Shown: positions 24,028 through 32,018 of the stretch, piece after piece
Layout of the letters: the number at the start of each line of letters is the position of its first letter
Position numbering within the stretch: position 1 is the stretch's first letter
Assembly (NCBI GenBank): GCA_017545865.1
Contig: JAFWXO010000027.1
Coordinates: 1 to 36,856, forward strand
Origin: Clostridia bacterium
Lineage (GTDB): Bacteria > Bacillota > Clostridia > Christensenellales > Borkfalkiaceae
DNA length: 36,856 nucleotides
Direction of reading: 5' to 3'
The notes under the pieces: generated by a model
Databases searched by the model: none
Told to the model about the DNA's origin: nothing
Seen by the model: the letters and a program-made list of their open reading frames with translations, nothing else
Position numbers and translations under genes: made by a program

Positions 24028-26286
24028 ATGAAGAAAATTAAGTTTACCTATAAAACCGTTGTTAAACTAACGGCGCTAACCGCTTTATCTATACTTTTAA
24101 ACTGCGCTACTAAAAATTCGTTTATGAGCGTTCCACTATTTTTGTCAACGCTGTATTTAGGGTTTAACCCCTTTTTATCGGCAGTGGCGTTTACGTTATC
24201 GTTTGCAATACCTTTCCGCCTTTTATATTTGTTTTGCTCGGCCGTTACTGCGGTTTTACTTTGCCCTGCTTTTGCAGTTCTTAGAAAAAAGAAAAAAGGC
24301 GTTGGCGCTAAGATAATTCCGCTTTCCATAATAGCCGTTATCCCGTTTACAATAATAGGGCAAGCGATAACGGTTGAAGCCTTTTTGCAAGGCGGACTTT
24401 CGGTTTTGCTAACGCTCGTTTTCATATCTTCATCAAGGGTTATTTTTATAAAAAACTTTAACTATAAATGCGCCGTTGAAGAAATCGTTTGCCTATCCGT
24501 TTTTACCTTTATAATAGGCGTTGGGTTTATAAACCTTTTTGGCTTTAACGCCTACCGAGCGGTTGCTATTTTTATAATACTTTCTTGCTCGCTTATTTTT
24601 TCAAAGGGCGTTTCCGTTGCAATTTCAACGGTTTTGGCGTTTGCGCCCACCTTTTTAAGTTTTAGTTATTCGTTTTTTATGGCGCTACCAACCCTTGCGC
24701 TCGTTTGCGCGCTATTTTCTTCCCGTTCAAAGTTTTTAGTTGCGTTAACGGGAATACTTTTCGACCTTTTCACCGTTGCCGTTTTAAAAGTTTACGGCGA
24801 GTTTTATTATACCGACGCGCTTTACAGCGTTTTCGCTTCCTGCGCCTTTTTGTTCTTGCCAACTAAACTTTATTCTCACCTTAAAACTAAAGTTTTAAGC
24901 CTTAACGAAAACACCCTTTCAAAACACGCCGTTAATAGAACTCGGCTTGCCCTTTCGCAAAAACTTTACGAACTTGCAGGGGTTTTTAGCCAAATGAAAA
25001 GCGGTTTTGAATCGCTAAAACGAGAAGAAATCTCAACCGATAAACTTTGCTCTCGCATGGCAGATGAAATAATTATGAACGTTTGCGAATCTTGCCCAAG
25101 TTTCCCTTCGTGCAAGCAAAAAAATCTTCCTGACACCGAAGAACTTAAAAACATTATCTCAGTTGGCGTTGCAAAAGGGAGAATTTCACTAATTGACCTA
25201 ACTAAAAACTTCGTTTCTAAATGCAGTTACTGCAACTCCGTTATATCCGAAGTTAATTCGCTTATCGCAAGGTATAAAGATAAAACTCGCAAGAGCGAAG
25301 AAATTGAAAACGGAAAAGAACTTATCACTATGCAAGCGGGCGGTGTTTCAAGCGTGTTAAAAAGTTTGGCGCTCGACTACTCTAAAAGTTTAACCGTGGA
25401 TAGCCAAATTGAAAAAAACGTTGGCGAAACTCTTAGAAAAAACGGCGTTACTTATAGAGAGATTATGGCGCTTCAAAACGACTTTTCAATAGAAATTATT
25501 CTCACTTTGGATAGTGGCGGGCTTGACGTTAGCAAAATAGAGAAAATAGTTTCTAAATCGCTTGGGCAAAAAATGAACGTTTGTTATAAAACCGCTTTAT
25601 CGCTTAACACTTGCTCGTTAAGTTTAAGACCTGCGCCCGTGCTCGACGCTTCTTTTGGGTTATCTTCCACCAAAAAGTTCGGCTCTACGGCGAGCGGAGA
25701 TACCCACTCTTTGCTTAAAATAGACGAGGGAAAGTTTATAGTTTGCCTATCCGACGGTATGGGTAGCGGAGAACAAGCGTTAAAAACTTCAGGAACTGCC
25801 GTTTCGCTTATAGAATCGTTTTACAAAGCGGGTATAGACGGAGAGTCCGTTCTCGGTATGGTTAACAAAATTCTCACTATCGGAGCGGAAGAAAGTTTTT
25901 CCGCAATAGATATTTTAACGGTAAACCTATTTAATTTATCGTGCGATTTTGTGAAAATAGGCTCGCCGTCAAGCTATCTAATAACGGATAAAAGCATTAG
26001 AATTATAGAAGGAAACACCCTTCCGCTTGGAATACTTGACGATTTAAAACCAACCGCCGTTTCCCTTCCCTTAACCGAAGGGGCAACCGTTTTAATGGTA
26101 ACCGATGGAATATCCGATGCCTTCGGCTCGTCAACCGATATTATAAGTTATCTTAAAACCTTAAAATCTTTAAACCCCCAAAAACTTGCCGACGACGTTT
26201 TAAATTACGCCTTAAAGCAAGAAAACGGCAAGCCGAAAGACGATATGACCGCCGTCTGCATAAGAATTTTCAAAAAAGCGTCATAA
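24028..26286 (+). CDS. spoIIE: Stage II sporulation protein E, membrane-bound PP2C-type phosphatase
   Basis: 752 aa, somewhat shorter than the B. subtilis protein. SpoIIE dephosphorylates the anti-anti-sigma factor SpoIIAA in the forespore, which releases sigma-F. The first 290 residues are strongly hydrophobic with about ten membrane segments. A central region carries the cysteine cluster CESCPSFPSCK and CSYC seen in this family. The C-terminal 200 residues are the PP2C domain, with metal-site Asp in CLSDGMGSGEQA and MVTDGISDAFG and a final DDMTAVCIRIF. Its ribosome-binding site is inside the upstream hairpin. Confidence 0.95.
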   Translation: MKKIKFTYKTVVKLTALTALSILLNCATKNSFMSVPLFLSTLYLGFNPFLSAVAFTLSFAIPFRLLYLFCSAVTAVLLCPAFAVLRKKKKGVGAKIIPLSIIAVIPFTIIGQAITVEAFLQGGLSVLLTLVFISSSRVIFIKNFNYKCAVEEIVCLSVFTFIIGVGFINLFGFNAYRAVAIFIILSCSLIFSKGVSVAISTVLAFAPTFLSFSYSFFMALPTLALVCALFSSRSKFLVALTGILFDLFTVAVLKVYGEFYYTDALYSVFASCAFLFLPTKLYSHLKTKVLSLNENTLSKHAVNRTRLALSQKLYELAGVFSQMKSGFESLKREEISTDKLCSRMADEIIMNVCESCPSFPSCKQKNLPDTEELKNIISVGVAKGRISLIDLTKNFVSKCSYCNSVISEVNSLIARYKDKTRKSEEIENGKELITMQAGGVSSVLKSLALDYSKSLTVDSQIEKNVGETLRKNGVTYREIMALQNDFSIEIILTLDSGGLDVSKIEKIVSKSLGQKMNVCYKTALSLNTCSLSLRPAPVLDASFGLSSTKKFGSTASGDTHSLLKIDEGKFIVCLSDGMGSGEQALKTSGTAVSLIESFYKAGIDGESVLGMVNKILTIGAEESFSAIDILTVNLFNLSCDFVKIGSPSSYLITDKSIRIIEGNTLPLGILDDLKPTAVSLPLTEGATVLMVTDGISDAFGSSTDIISYLKTLKSLNPQKLADDVLNYALKQENGKPKDDMTAVCIRIFKKAS

Positions 26287-26307
26287 TCTCTTTAAAAAGC
26301 GAAAATC

Positions 26308-26502
26308 GTGGTTTATACTACTATTGCGTCTGGAAATTTTTTAGGGGTGTTGGTTGTGACTACGTTAATTTTAAAGTCGAACTATCTAAAAAGGGTTCAA
26401 CGCGCAAAATCGGCTGTAACGGCTATAAGCCAACATCCGAAAGGACTGCGCTATGGACGATTTCCTTCTTATCCTATCGTTTTTGCAAAATTACGGGATT
26501 GA
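26308..26502 (+). CDS. Possible 64-aa membrane-anchored protein (GTG start)
   Basis: An open frame from GTG 26308 with a hydrophobic N-terminus (VYTTIASGNFLGVLVVTTLI) followed by a basic stretch. It fills the gap after spoIIE and overlaps the next gene by 50 nt in another frame. There is no good ribosome-binding site and I know no family, so it may be chance. Confidence 0.3.
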   Translation: MVYTTIASGNFLGVLVVTTLILKSNYLKRVQRAKSAVTAISQHPKGLRYGRFPSYPIVFAKLRD

Positions 26503-26971
26503 CGTTATAGTTTTGGGCGTTTTAGTCTGTATTTTCACGGGGCTTGTTAAAAAGTTTATTCCTAAATCTTTAAAGAGCGTAAACTCTCTTTTGCCGTTTG
26601 CTTTCGGCTTGATTTTTTACGGCTTGTTCTCGCTACTTCTATCTAAAAGCATTATCACTTACGAGATTGTTAACAAAGGCGTTCAAACGGGCGCGATAGC
26701 AACGCTTATTTACGCTTTTGCAAAGCAAATTAGATTTTCCGGCGGAAGTTTTTATAATTCCGTTTCCGAACTTCTAACGGGCATATTATCTTCAAAAACG
26801 ATAAGCGAAGTGGTTAAAGTTATAAAAGAGCATTGCCACTCTACCGCAACAGAAGAAGAAAAACTCAAAAGAATTAGTGAAGTTTTAAACGAAAACGAAG
26901 AAATCCCCGAAGATATTAAAGACGTGGTTATAAAACTTATCTTACAAACGCTTTCTCAAAATAAAAAGTAA
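26453..26971 (+). CDS. Hypothetical membrane protein
   Basis: 172 aa with three likely membrane segments (about 14-32, 46-64 and 77-93) and a charged helical C-terminal half (about 100-172) that should be cytoplasmic. An AAAGGA site lies 8 nt before the ATG. The size and three-helix head recall holin-like proteins, but I do not recognise the family. It lies between spoIIE and the ger operon in the same direction, which suggests but does not show a sporulation link. Confidence 0.75.
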   Translation: MDDFLLILSFLQNYGIDVIVLGVLVCIFTGLVKKFIPKSLKSVNSLLPFAFGLIFYGLFSLLLSKSIITYEIVNKGVQTGAIATLIYAFAKQIRFSGGSFYNSVSELLTGILSSKTISEVVKVIKEHCHSTATEEEKLKRISEVLNENEEIPEDIKDVVIKLILQTLSQNKK

Positions 26972-26985
26972 TTTTGAAAAACGGG

Positions 26986-27011
26986 GGCGGAGAGCAATCT
27001 CCGCCTTTTTT
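26986..27011 (+). terminator. Terminator before the ger operon
   Basis: Stem GGCGGAGA (26986-26993) with TCTCCGCC (26998-27005), loop GCAA, then six T. It separates the membrane protein gene from gerA. Confidence 0.92.
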
Positions 27012-27012
27012 C

Positions 27013-27041
27013 GTATAATTTTTTTCAAATTAAAGATATTA
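27013..27041 (+). promoter_or_regulatory. Candidate forespore-type (sigma-G-like) promoter of the ger operon
   Basis: GTATA (27013-27017), 17 bp, then GATATTA (27035-27041). This fits the known sigma-G pattern (GYATA and CATnnTA) except for one base. Ger receptor operons are commonly sigma-G dependent. The ATG at 27047 lies where transcription should begin. Confidence 0.4.
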
Positions 27042-27046
27042 ACTCT

Positions 27047-28495
27047 ATGAAACTTTCAACCGTTTTAACTGAAAATATAGAAAAAATAAAATCGATTATT
27101 TTAGCAGACGACGTTATCTTTTACGAGTTTACCGCCTGCCAAAAATCCGCAGTTATGATTTACGCGGAAGATTTGTCCGATAAAGTTATGATAGGTAAAC
27201 TCGTTGTTAGCCCCTTGCAAAACGCTCAAACGCTTTCAAACTTTAACGATTTTAAAAAGGTGGTAAACCTTCCTGAAAGCGATGAACTAACCACCACCGA
27301 AGAAGTTGTTGAAAAGATTTTAGCGGGCGACGGGGTTTGCCTTGTTGACGGCATTGATAAAGGCGTTTCCGTTGCAACGAGAAAGCCCGCTTCAAGAGCG
27401 GTTACCGAACCGCCAACCGCTTCTATTTTAAAAGGACCGAGAGAAGGGTTTGTTGAAAACGCTCAAATCAATATGAGTTTAGTTCGCCAACGGATAAAAA
27501 CGCCCAACCTAAGATATGAAAAACTAACGGTTGGAAAACTTAGCAAAACCACCGTTGGAATTGTTTATATAAAAGACGTTGCAAACCAAAAAACCGTTGA
27601 TGAAATCAAGGGGAAAATTAGCAAAATTTGCGTTGACGGAATAATTGATAGTTCCTATATTATAAAGAATATTTCCGATAAGAAAACTTCAATGTTCAAG
27701 CAAGTTGGTAGCACCGAAAAACCGGATATTTTTTCCGCCAAACTTTTGGAAGGCAGAGTGGGAATTATCGTTGACGGCTCGCCTATTGCGCTCACCGTTC
27801 CATTTATTCTTCTTGAAGACTTTCAGTCAAGCGAAGATTACTATATAAACGCCTATAGGGCGAATTTCTCACGAATTTTAAGGCTTTTGGCAGTTGTTAT
27901 AAGCATAATGCTACCAGCCTTTTTCGTGGCTTCGGAACTGTTTCACTTGCAGTTTATTCCGCTTGCGTTTTTATTAACAATAGTTGGTAGCATAAAAGGT
28001 ATTCCCCTATCTCCAAGCGTTGAAATGTTCGTTACGCTACTTATATTTGAAATACTAAACGAAGCAAGCATTAGGATGCCGAGATACGTGGGTATTGCGA
28101 TGAGCGTTGTAGGCGCGCTCGTTCTTGGCGAAACGGCGGTAAACGCAGGCATCGTTTCAACGCCGACTATTATGATAATCGCGCTATCTGGAATTTGCTT
28201 TTACGCCGTGCCAGACCTTAACGAAACGCTTTCCGTTCTCCGCTTGATGTTTTTAACGATTGCGGGGTTTATGGGCGGTTACGGAATAATACTTCTATGC
28301 GCGGGGCTTTTAACTTATCTTGCGGGATTTGATAGTTTTGGAACGCCTTATCTATCCCCTTACGCACCGCTTAATCTTAACGATTTGCAAGACGGGTTTA
28401 TTATGGGGTTTTACGCCGAGCAAGAAAAACGCCCAAACTTTTTAAAGGGCAAGAATAAAAGGAGAAAGAACTTTGACGAACTTGAAAAAAATTAG
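27047..28495 (+). CDS. Spore germination receptor subunit A (GerA family)
   Basis: 482 aa. GerA-type subunits sit in the spore inner membrane and, with B and C subunits, respond to germinants. The N-terminal soluble half holds the family stretches GPREGFVENAQINMSLVRQR and VGIVYIKDVANQKTVDEIK; the C-terminal half has several membrane segments (from about residue 275). The N-terminal domain is on the short side. No ribosome-binding site precedes the ATG; translation may be leaderless. The gene overlaps the next by 23 nt. Which paralogue (gerA, gerB, gerK) it is cannot be told. Confidence 0.93.
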   Translation: MKLSTVLTENIEKIKSIILADDVIFYEFTACQKSAVMIYAEDLSDKVMIGKLVVSPLQNAQTLSNFNDFKKVVNLPESDELTTTEEVVEKILAGDGVCLVDGIDKGVSVATRKPASRAVTEPPTASILKGPREGFVENAQINMSLVRQRIKTPNLRYEKLTVGKLSKTTVGIVYIKDVANQKTVDEIKGKISKICVDGIIDSSYIIKNISDKKTSMFKQVGSTEKPDIFSAKLLEGRVGIIVDGSPIALTVPFILLEDFQSSEDYYINAYRANFSRILRLLAVVISIMLPAFFVASELFHLQFIPLAFLLTIVGSIKGIPLSPSVEMFVTLLIFEILNEASIRMPRYVGIAMSVVGALVLGETAVNAGIVSTPTIMIIALSGICFYAVPDLNETLSVLRLMFLTIAGFMGGYGIILLCAGLLTYLAGFDSFGTPYLSPYAPLNLNDLQDGFIMGFYAEQEKRPNFLKGKNKRRKNFDELEKN

Positions 28496-29570
28496 CGTTA
28501 GACAACTTTGTTTTATAATAATTCCGCTTTTTTCCGTTTGCAAATTTTACGTTTTGCCAGCGCTCGTTTCCGGCGTTTCGTTAGAAGGCGGTTGGACGGC
28601 GGTTCTTTTGAGTTTTATCTTTGATTTTATAATACTTTTAGCATCTATTTTCACGATTAAAAACTTAGAAAAACCACTATATAACTCATCGGTTGAAATA
28701 TTTGGCAAAACGCTTACTAATATTACTTTTATTTTATACGCCGTTTACTTTTTCTTAAAAGCGTTTATTCCGCTCGTTGAACAAAAAAACACGATAAGTT
28801 TAACCTTTTACGAAAGCCAACCCACCCTTTTGATTTTTATGCCATTTTTCGTTGTGGCGTTCTATATTGTAAAAAGGGGCGTAACGGCGTTTGCAAGGAG
28901 CGTGGAAATTATAATTTGGCTATTTCTTTTTTCAATGCTAATTATCTTTGCGCTATCCGTTCCCGCGGGAAGTTACGGCGCGTTACTTCCGCTATTTAAC
29001 TCACCGAGAAAAATTTTAGCGGGCTCTTATTCAATTTTATTGTGGTTTGGCGATCCCGTTTACCTTTTATTTTTGGGAAGTTATCTAAAAAGCAAAGAAA
29101 AACTATACAAAAAAACGATTATCTCTTACGCAGTTGCCGCTATAATAACCGTTTTTTTAGTTGCGGTTTTCTATTCGATATTTTCAAGCGTGAGCGAACG
29201 GCAATACTACGCGCCGATTAAAATGAGCAAGTATTCAATAACCCTATCAAACATCGGTAGGCTTGACTATCTTGGCTCGGTTATACTCTCGCTCGTTAGC
29301 GTTTACGCTATTTGTATGCCTCTTATACTTTGCTACGACTCGATAAACAACGTTTTTTCATTTAAAGGCGACAACGTGATTATTCCATTTTTAGTGGTGT
29401 TTTTTGAAGCCGTTTTAATTTACTTTTGCCAAAACGAAATTTTTGAAAGTATAAAATTCGTTCAACGGTATTTCGTTCCAGTGTTTATCGTTTTTGCTTA
29501 CGTTTTACCGCTTGTTTACGCTTTTGCGACCTTAATTCACAAGCGGAAAAAGGAGAAATTAAATGTTTAA
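28473..29570 (+). CDS. Spore germination receptor subunit B (GerAB/endospore permease family)
   Basis: 365 aa with about ten membrane segments, of the amino-acid/polyamine/organocation transporter fold. B subunits are thought to hold the germinant-binding site. The start is TTG 28473, with an AGGAG 8 nt upstream, inside the 3' end of the A gene. It overlaps the C subunit gene by 8 nt, so all three subunits are made from one coupled message. Confidence 0.92.
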   Translation: MTNLKKISVRQLCFIIIPLFSVCKFYVLPALVSGVSLEGGWTAVLLSFIFDFIILLASIFTIKNLEKPLYNSSVEIFGKTLTNITFILYAVYFFLKAFIPLVEQKNTISLTFYESQPTLLIFMPFFVVAFYIVKRGVTAFARSVEIIIWLFLFSMLIIFALSVPAGSYGALLPLFNSPRKILAGSYSILLWFGDPVYLLFLGSYLKSKEKLYKKTIISYAVAAIITVFLVAVFYSIFSSVSERQYYAPIKMSKYSITLSNIGRLDYLGSVILSLVSVYAICMPLILCYDSINNVFSFKGDNVIIPFLVVFFEAVLIYFCQNEIFESIKFVQRYFVPVFIVFAYVLPLVYAFATLIHKRKKEKLNV

Positions 29571-30759
29571 AAGGGCTAAATTTTACCTTATTATATTCGC
29601 CATAATTTTCGTTAACTTTTTAACCTTAGACTTTTTGCTTATAGACGTTGAAAAAACCGCTTTAATAGTTGCGCTCGGCGTTGATAAAGTGGATAGCGGT
29701 TACGAAGTAACCGCGCAAATAGCCGTTCCTGAAGCCACAAACCAGTCAACAAAGAGTAACGAAAGCGTAATATACGCCCGCGGTGACACCCTTTACGACG
29801 CTGTTTCTGAAATCGGCAACCGAACGGGTTGGTATCCAAAACTTAGTTTTTGCAACCTTATAATACTTGGCGACTCGGTTTTTGAAGAAAACGTTATGGG
29901 GGTTATAGACTTTTTCGTTAGGTCTTATAAAGTGGAAGACTCGGCTATAATTTGCGCCAGCGAAAAAAGCGCAAAGGAAGTTTTGATGAGTATATCGCCT
30001 CTTGATAATATTTCAAGTTTCGCTCTATCTAAAATTTTCGTTCGCGACCATAATAATGCTAGCGCAATACTCACCACTTCTATCAAAGAATTTTCAACCC
30101 AGTATTATTCACCTTGCAAATCGGGGCTTATGCCAAAAGTTAAAATGATAGATACTAAGGACAAAGGGAATAACACGTCGAGCGCGTCGTCACTCACAAC
30201 TAGCACGGGCGCAAACTCTAACGAAGGGAAAAACACGCCCGTCGTGTACGACGCGGAAACGAGCGTTTTATTTTGCAACGGGTTGAAAGTTGGAGAAATT
30301 TCGGGCGACGAGTGTTTGTTTTTCTCACTCTTTGATAAAAACGCTAAGGACGCGTACTTTACCCTTCCCGTAATTGATAACGATGGAAACGGCGGTAGCG
30401 CCCTTATAAGCATAAAAAAATCACGCGGAAAACTAAGCCTAAAAAAAAGAAACGGCGAATTTATTCTAAGCGGAAAACTAAAACTTAGAATTAAAATTTC
30501 AGATACCGATTTTCCGCAAAGTATGAAGGAAATTGCAACGATAGGTAGGCTTAACGAACAAATGCTTGAGCGCGCTAAAGATTATATTGAAAAAACGCTT
30601 TATCAAACTTTTGAAAAAAGCAAAAACCTAAATTGCGATATTTTTGAAAGCAAATTAAAACTTTATAGAAAATTTAACGATGATTTTTCAGCGCATAGCG
30701 AAAAACTTTTAGATAACTTGAAAGTTGAGTTTAACGTAACTTGCCAAAACTATATATAA
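29563..30759 (+). CDS. Spore germination receptor subunit C (Ger(x)C family), no lipobox cysteine
   Basis: 398 aa. C subunits are normally lipoproteins on the outer face of the spore inner membrane. The typical start of the mature domain is present (VEKTALIVALGVDKVDSGYEVTAQIAVP), and the family C-terminal domain follows. The hydrophobic N-terminus (about residues 6-27), however, has no cysteine where the lipobox should be; the first Cys is near residue 97. The protein is probably held by an uncleaved membrane helix. A serine/threonine-rich low-complexity stretch lies near 205-225. A clear AGGAG site precedes the ATG. Confidence 0.9.
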   Translation: MFKRAKFYLIIFAIIFVNFLTLDFLLIDVEKTALIVALGVDKVDSGYEVTAQIAVPEATNQSTKSNESVIYARGDTLYDAVSEIGNRTGWYPKLSFCNLIILGDSVFEENVMGVIDFFVRSYKVEDSAIICASEKSAKEVLMSISPLDNISSFALSKIFVRDHNNASAILTTSIKEFSTQYYSPCKSGLMPKVKMIDTKDKGNNTSSASSLTTSTGANSNEGKNTPVVYDAETSVLFCNGLKVGEISGDECLFFSLFDKNAKDAYFTLPVIDNDGNGGSALISIKKSRGKLSLKKRNGEFILSGKLKLRIKISDTDFPQSMKEIATIGRLNEQMLERAKDYIEKTLYQTFEKSKNLNCDIFESKLKLYRKFNDDFSAHSEKLLDNLKVEFNVTCQNYI

Positions 30760-30769
30760 ATGTTATAAT
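30741..30769 (+). promoter_or_regulatory. Promoter of the HAD gene, predicts leaderless mRNA
   Basis: TTGCCA (30741-30746), 17 bp, then consensus TATAAT (30764-30769), then 6 nt to the ATG at 30776. It overlaps the end of the gerC-type gene and has no ribosome-binding site. Confidence 0.7.
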
Positions 30770-30775
30770 ATTTTT

Positions 30776-31465
30776 ATGAGATATAATAAGATTTTATTTG
30801 ACCTTGACAATACGCTTATCGACTTTGATCACTCTGAAAAAAACGCTTTGAAACTCAATTTTGAAGAGTTTTCAATCCCGTACAAGCCTGAATATAACGA
30901 TATTTATCACGAAATTAACGATAAATTTTGGAAAATGCTTGAAAAGGGCGAAATTGAGAGAACTAAACTCAAAACGGAAAGATTTGAAAAACTCTTTTCC
31001 TTACTCGGCGTTACGGGTGTTGACAGCAAGGCGTTTAACGACAGTTATCTTATAAACCTTGGCAAAGGAAGGAAACTTCTTCCAAACGCTTTAGAAACGG
31101 TTAAAGGGGCATACGATCTCGGCGCTAAGTGTTACCTTATTACAAACGGCGCAACGTCCGTTCAAACGGCAAGGCTAAAAGGTCAAGAATTTATGAAATA
31201 CGTGTCTGGCATATGTATTTCGGAATCGGTTGGAGCAAACAAGCCGAGCGCCCAATATTTTAAAAAAGCCGAAGAAATTTTCGGCGAAAAGTTTGACGAT
31301 AAAACCCTTATCGTTGGCGACAGTTTGTCAAGCGATATAAAAGGCGGAGTAAATATCGGCGTTGACACGTGCTACGTTAACGCTAAAAAAACGCCCAACG
31401 GTAGCGGAATTACCCCAACTTACGAGATTGACGAGATTATTAAAGTTTTAGATATAATAAAATAA
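30776..31465 (+). CDS. HAD-family hydrolase, YjjG-like nucleotidase
   Basis: 229 aa. Motif I is FDLDNTLID (nucleophile Asp10), motif II is LITNGATSVQT, and motifs III/IV are the Lys region around KPS and VGDSLSSDIKGG. The cap insert between motifs I and II is helical. The overall pattern fits the YjjG (noncanonical pyrimidine nucleotidase) branch, but HAD substrate calls from sequence are weak. It follows the ger operon but has its own promoter, so a germination role is not implied. Confidence 0.85.
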   Translation: MRYNKILFDLDNTLIDFDHSEKNALKLNFEEFSIPYKPEYNDIYHEINDKFWKMLEKGEIERTKLKTERFEKLFSLLGVTGVDSKAFNDSYLINLGKGRKLLPNALETVKGAYDLGAKCYLITNGATSVQTARLKGQEFMKYVSGICISESVGANKPSAQYFKKAEEIFGEKFDDKTLIVGDSLSSDIKGGVNIGVDTCYVNAKKTPNGSGITPTYEIDEIIKVLDIIK

Positions 31466-31488
31466 CGGAGCATACTCGCTCCGTTATT
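31461..31488. terminator. Bidirectional terminator between HAD and XRE genes
   Basis: Perfect 11-bp stem (31461-31471 with 31478-31488, loop 6). T runs on the + side and A runs on the other let it stop both convergent genes. Confidence 0.88.
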
Positions 31489-31489
31489 T

Positions 31490-31807
31490 TTATTTTTCTA
31501 ATGCCTTTATAAAGCCTATTACTTTATTTTGGTCGTCAGCCGATAACAAGTTGAACGAAGAAAGAAGTCTTGCTTCTGCTCCCGTTAAATTCATATTATC
31601 TGCAACCCTAAAACCACTATCGTTTTCATTTTCAATAAGATAATCTACCGAACAATTAAAAATCTCCGACATCTTAATTAAATCTGATATGGACGGCTCT
31701 CTTCTTCCGTTTTCCCAATCGCATACACACGATTGACTGCGATTTAGTTTGTTCGCCAAATCTTTTTGATTTAACCCACAGTTTTGCCTTAACTCTTTTA
31801 TCCTCAT
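31490..31807 (-). CDS. XRE-family transcriptional regulator
   Basis: 105 aa from ATG 31805-31807, chosen because GAGG lies 8 nt upstream and XRE proteins commonly begin MRIKELR; a GTG at 31816 is also in frame. Residues 1-60 are a helix-turn-helix (LNQKDLANKLNRSQSCVCDWENG). The C-terminal 40 residues are of the type that forms dimers. Such small regulators usually repress their own and a divergent gene; three operator-like repeats upstream support this here. Confidence 0.92.
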   Translation of the reverse strand: MRIKELRQNCGLNQKDLANKLNRSQSCVCDWENGRREPSISDLIKMSEIFNCSVDYLIENENDSGFRVADNMNLTGAEARLLSSFNLLSADDQNKVIGFIKALEK

Positions 31808-31823
31808 ACTCAACACCTCACAA

Positions 31824-31909
31824 ACTTAATTTATCGCAAATTGCCATAAATTACTTGATTTATCGCTAAACGCGTAATATTATTAAAATAAAAATAGCGT
31901 TTCGCGATA
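31824..31909. promoter_or_regulatory. Operator-like repeats and divergent promoter at the XRE gene
   Basis: Copies of TATCGC[ATG]AA[AT][CT]GC lie at 31832-31844 (+), 31861-31873 (+) and 31897-31909 (inverted). The first two belong to a longer 17-bp direct repeat (31824-31840 and 31853-31869, 15 of 17 identical). A + strand promoter, TTGATT (31855-31860), 17 bp, TATTAT (31878-31883), is overlapped by the second copy and followed by the third. Confidence 0.6.
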
Positions 31910-31922
31910 TTTGGAGAGCAAA

Positions 31923-32018
31923 GTGAATAAAGAAAGGAAAAATGCAATATTAAACTATCTTTATCCAACGGCTGAGATTGACCTTGTTGGTCATCGAAGT
32001 CTATCGGCTTTGCAGTAA
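31923..32018 (+). CDS. Possible 31-aa peptide divergent from the XRE gene
   Basis: A GTG-started frame, MNKERKNAILNYLYPTAEID onward, 31 aa, ending inside structured repeat copy 2. It has a good GGAGAG ribosome-binding site 4-6 nt before the GTG and the promoter at 31855-31883, both of which suggest a real gene start. The end looks cut off by the repeat, so it may be the stump of a longer gene. It overlaps the glycosylase gene tail to tail. Confidence 0.4.
   Translation: MNKERKNAILNYLYPTAEIDLVGHRSLSALQ

Noticed and set aside
26320-26452. tRNA or riboswitch in the gap after spoIIE (a GGTTCAAC T-loop-like string is present)
   Set aside because: No acceptor stem, D arm or anticodon arm can be built around the string, and no known riboswitch core is visible.
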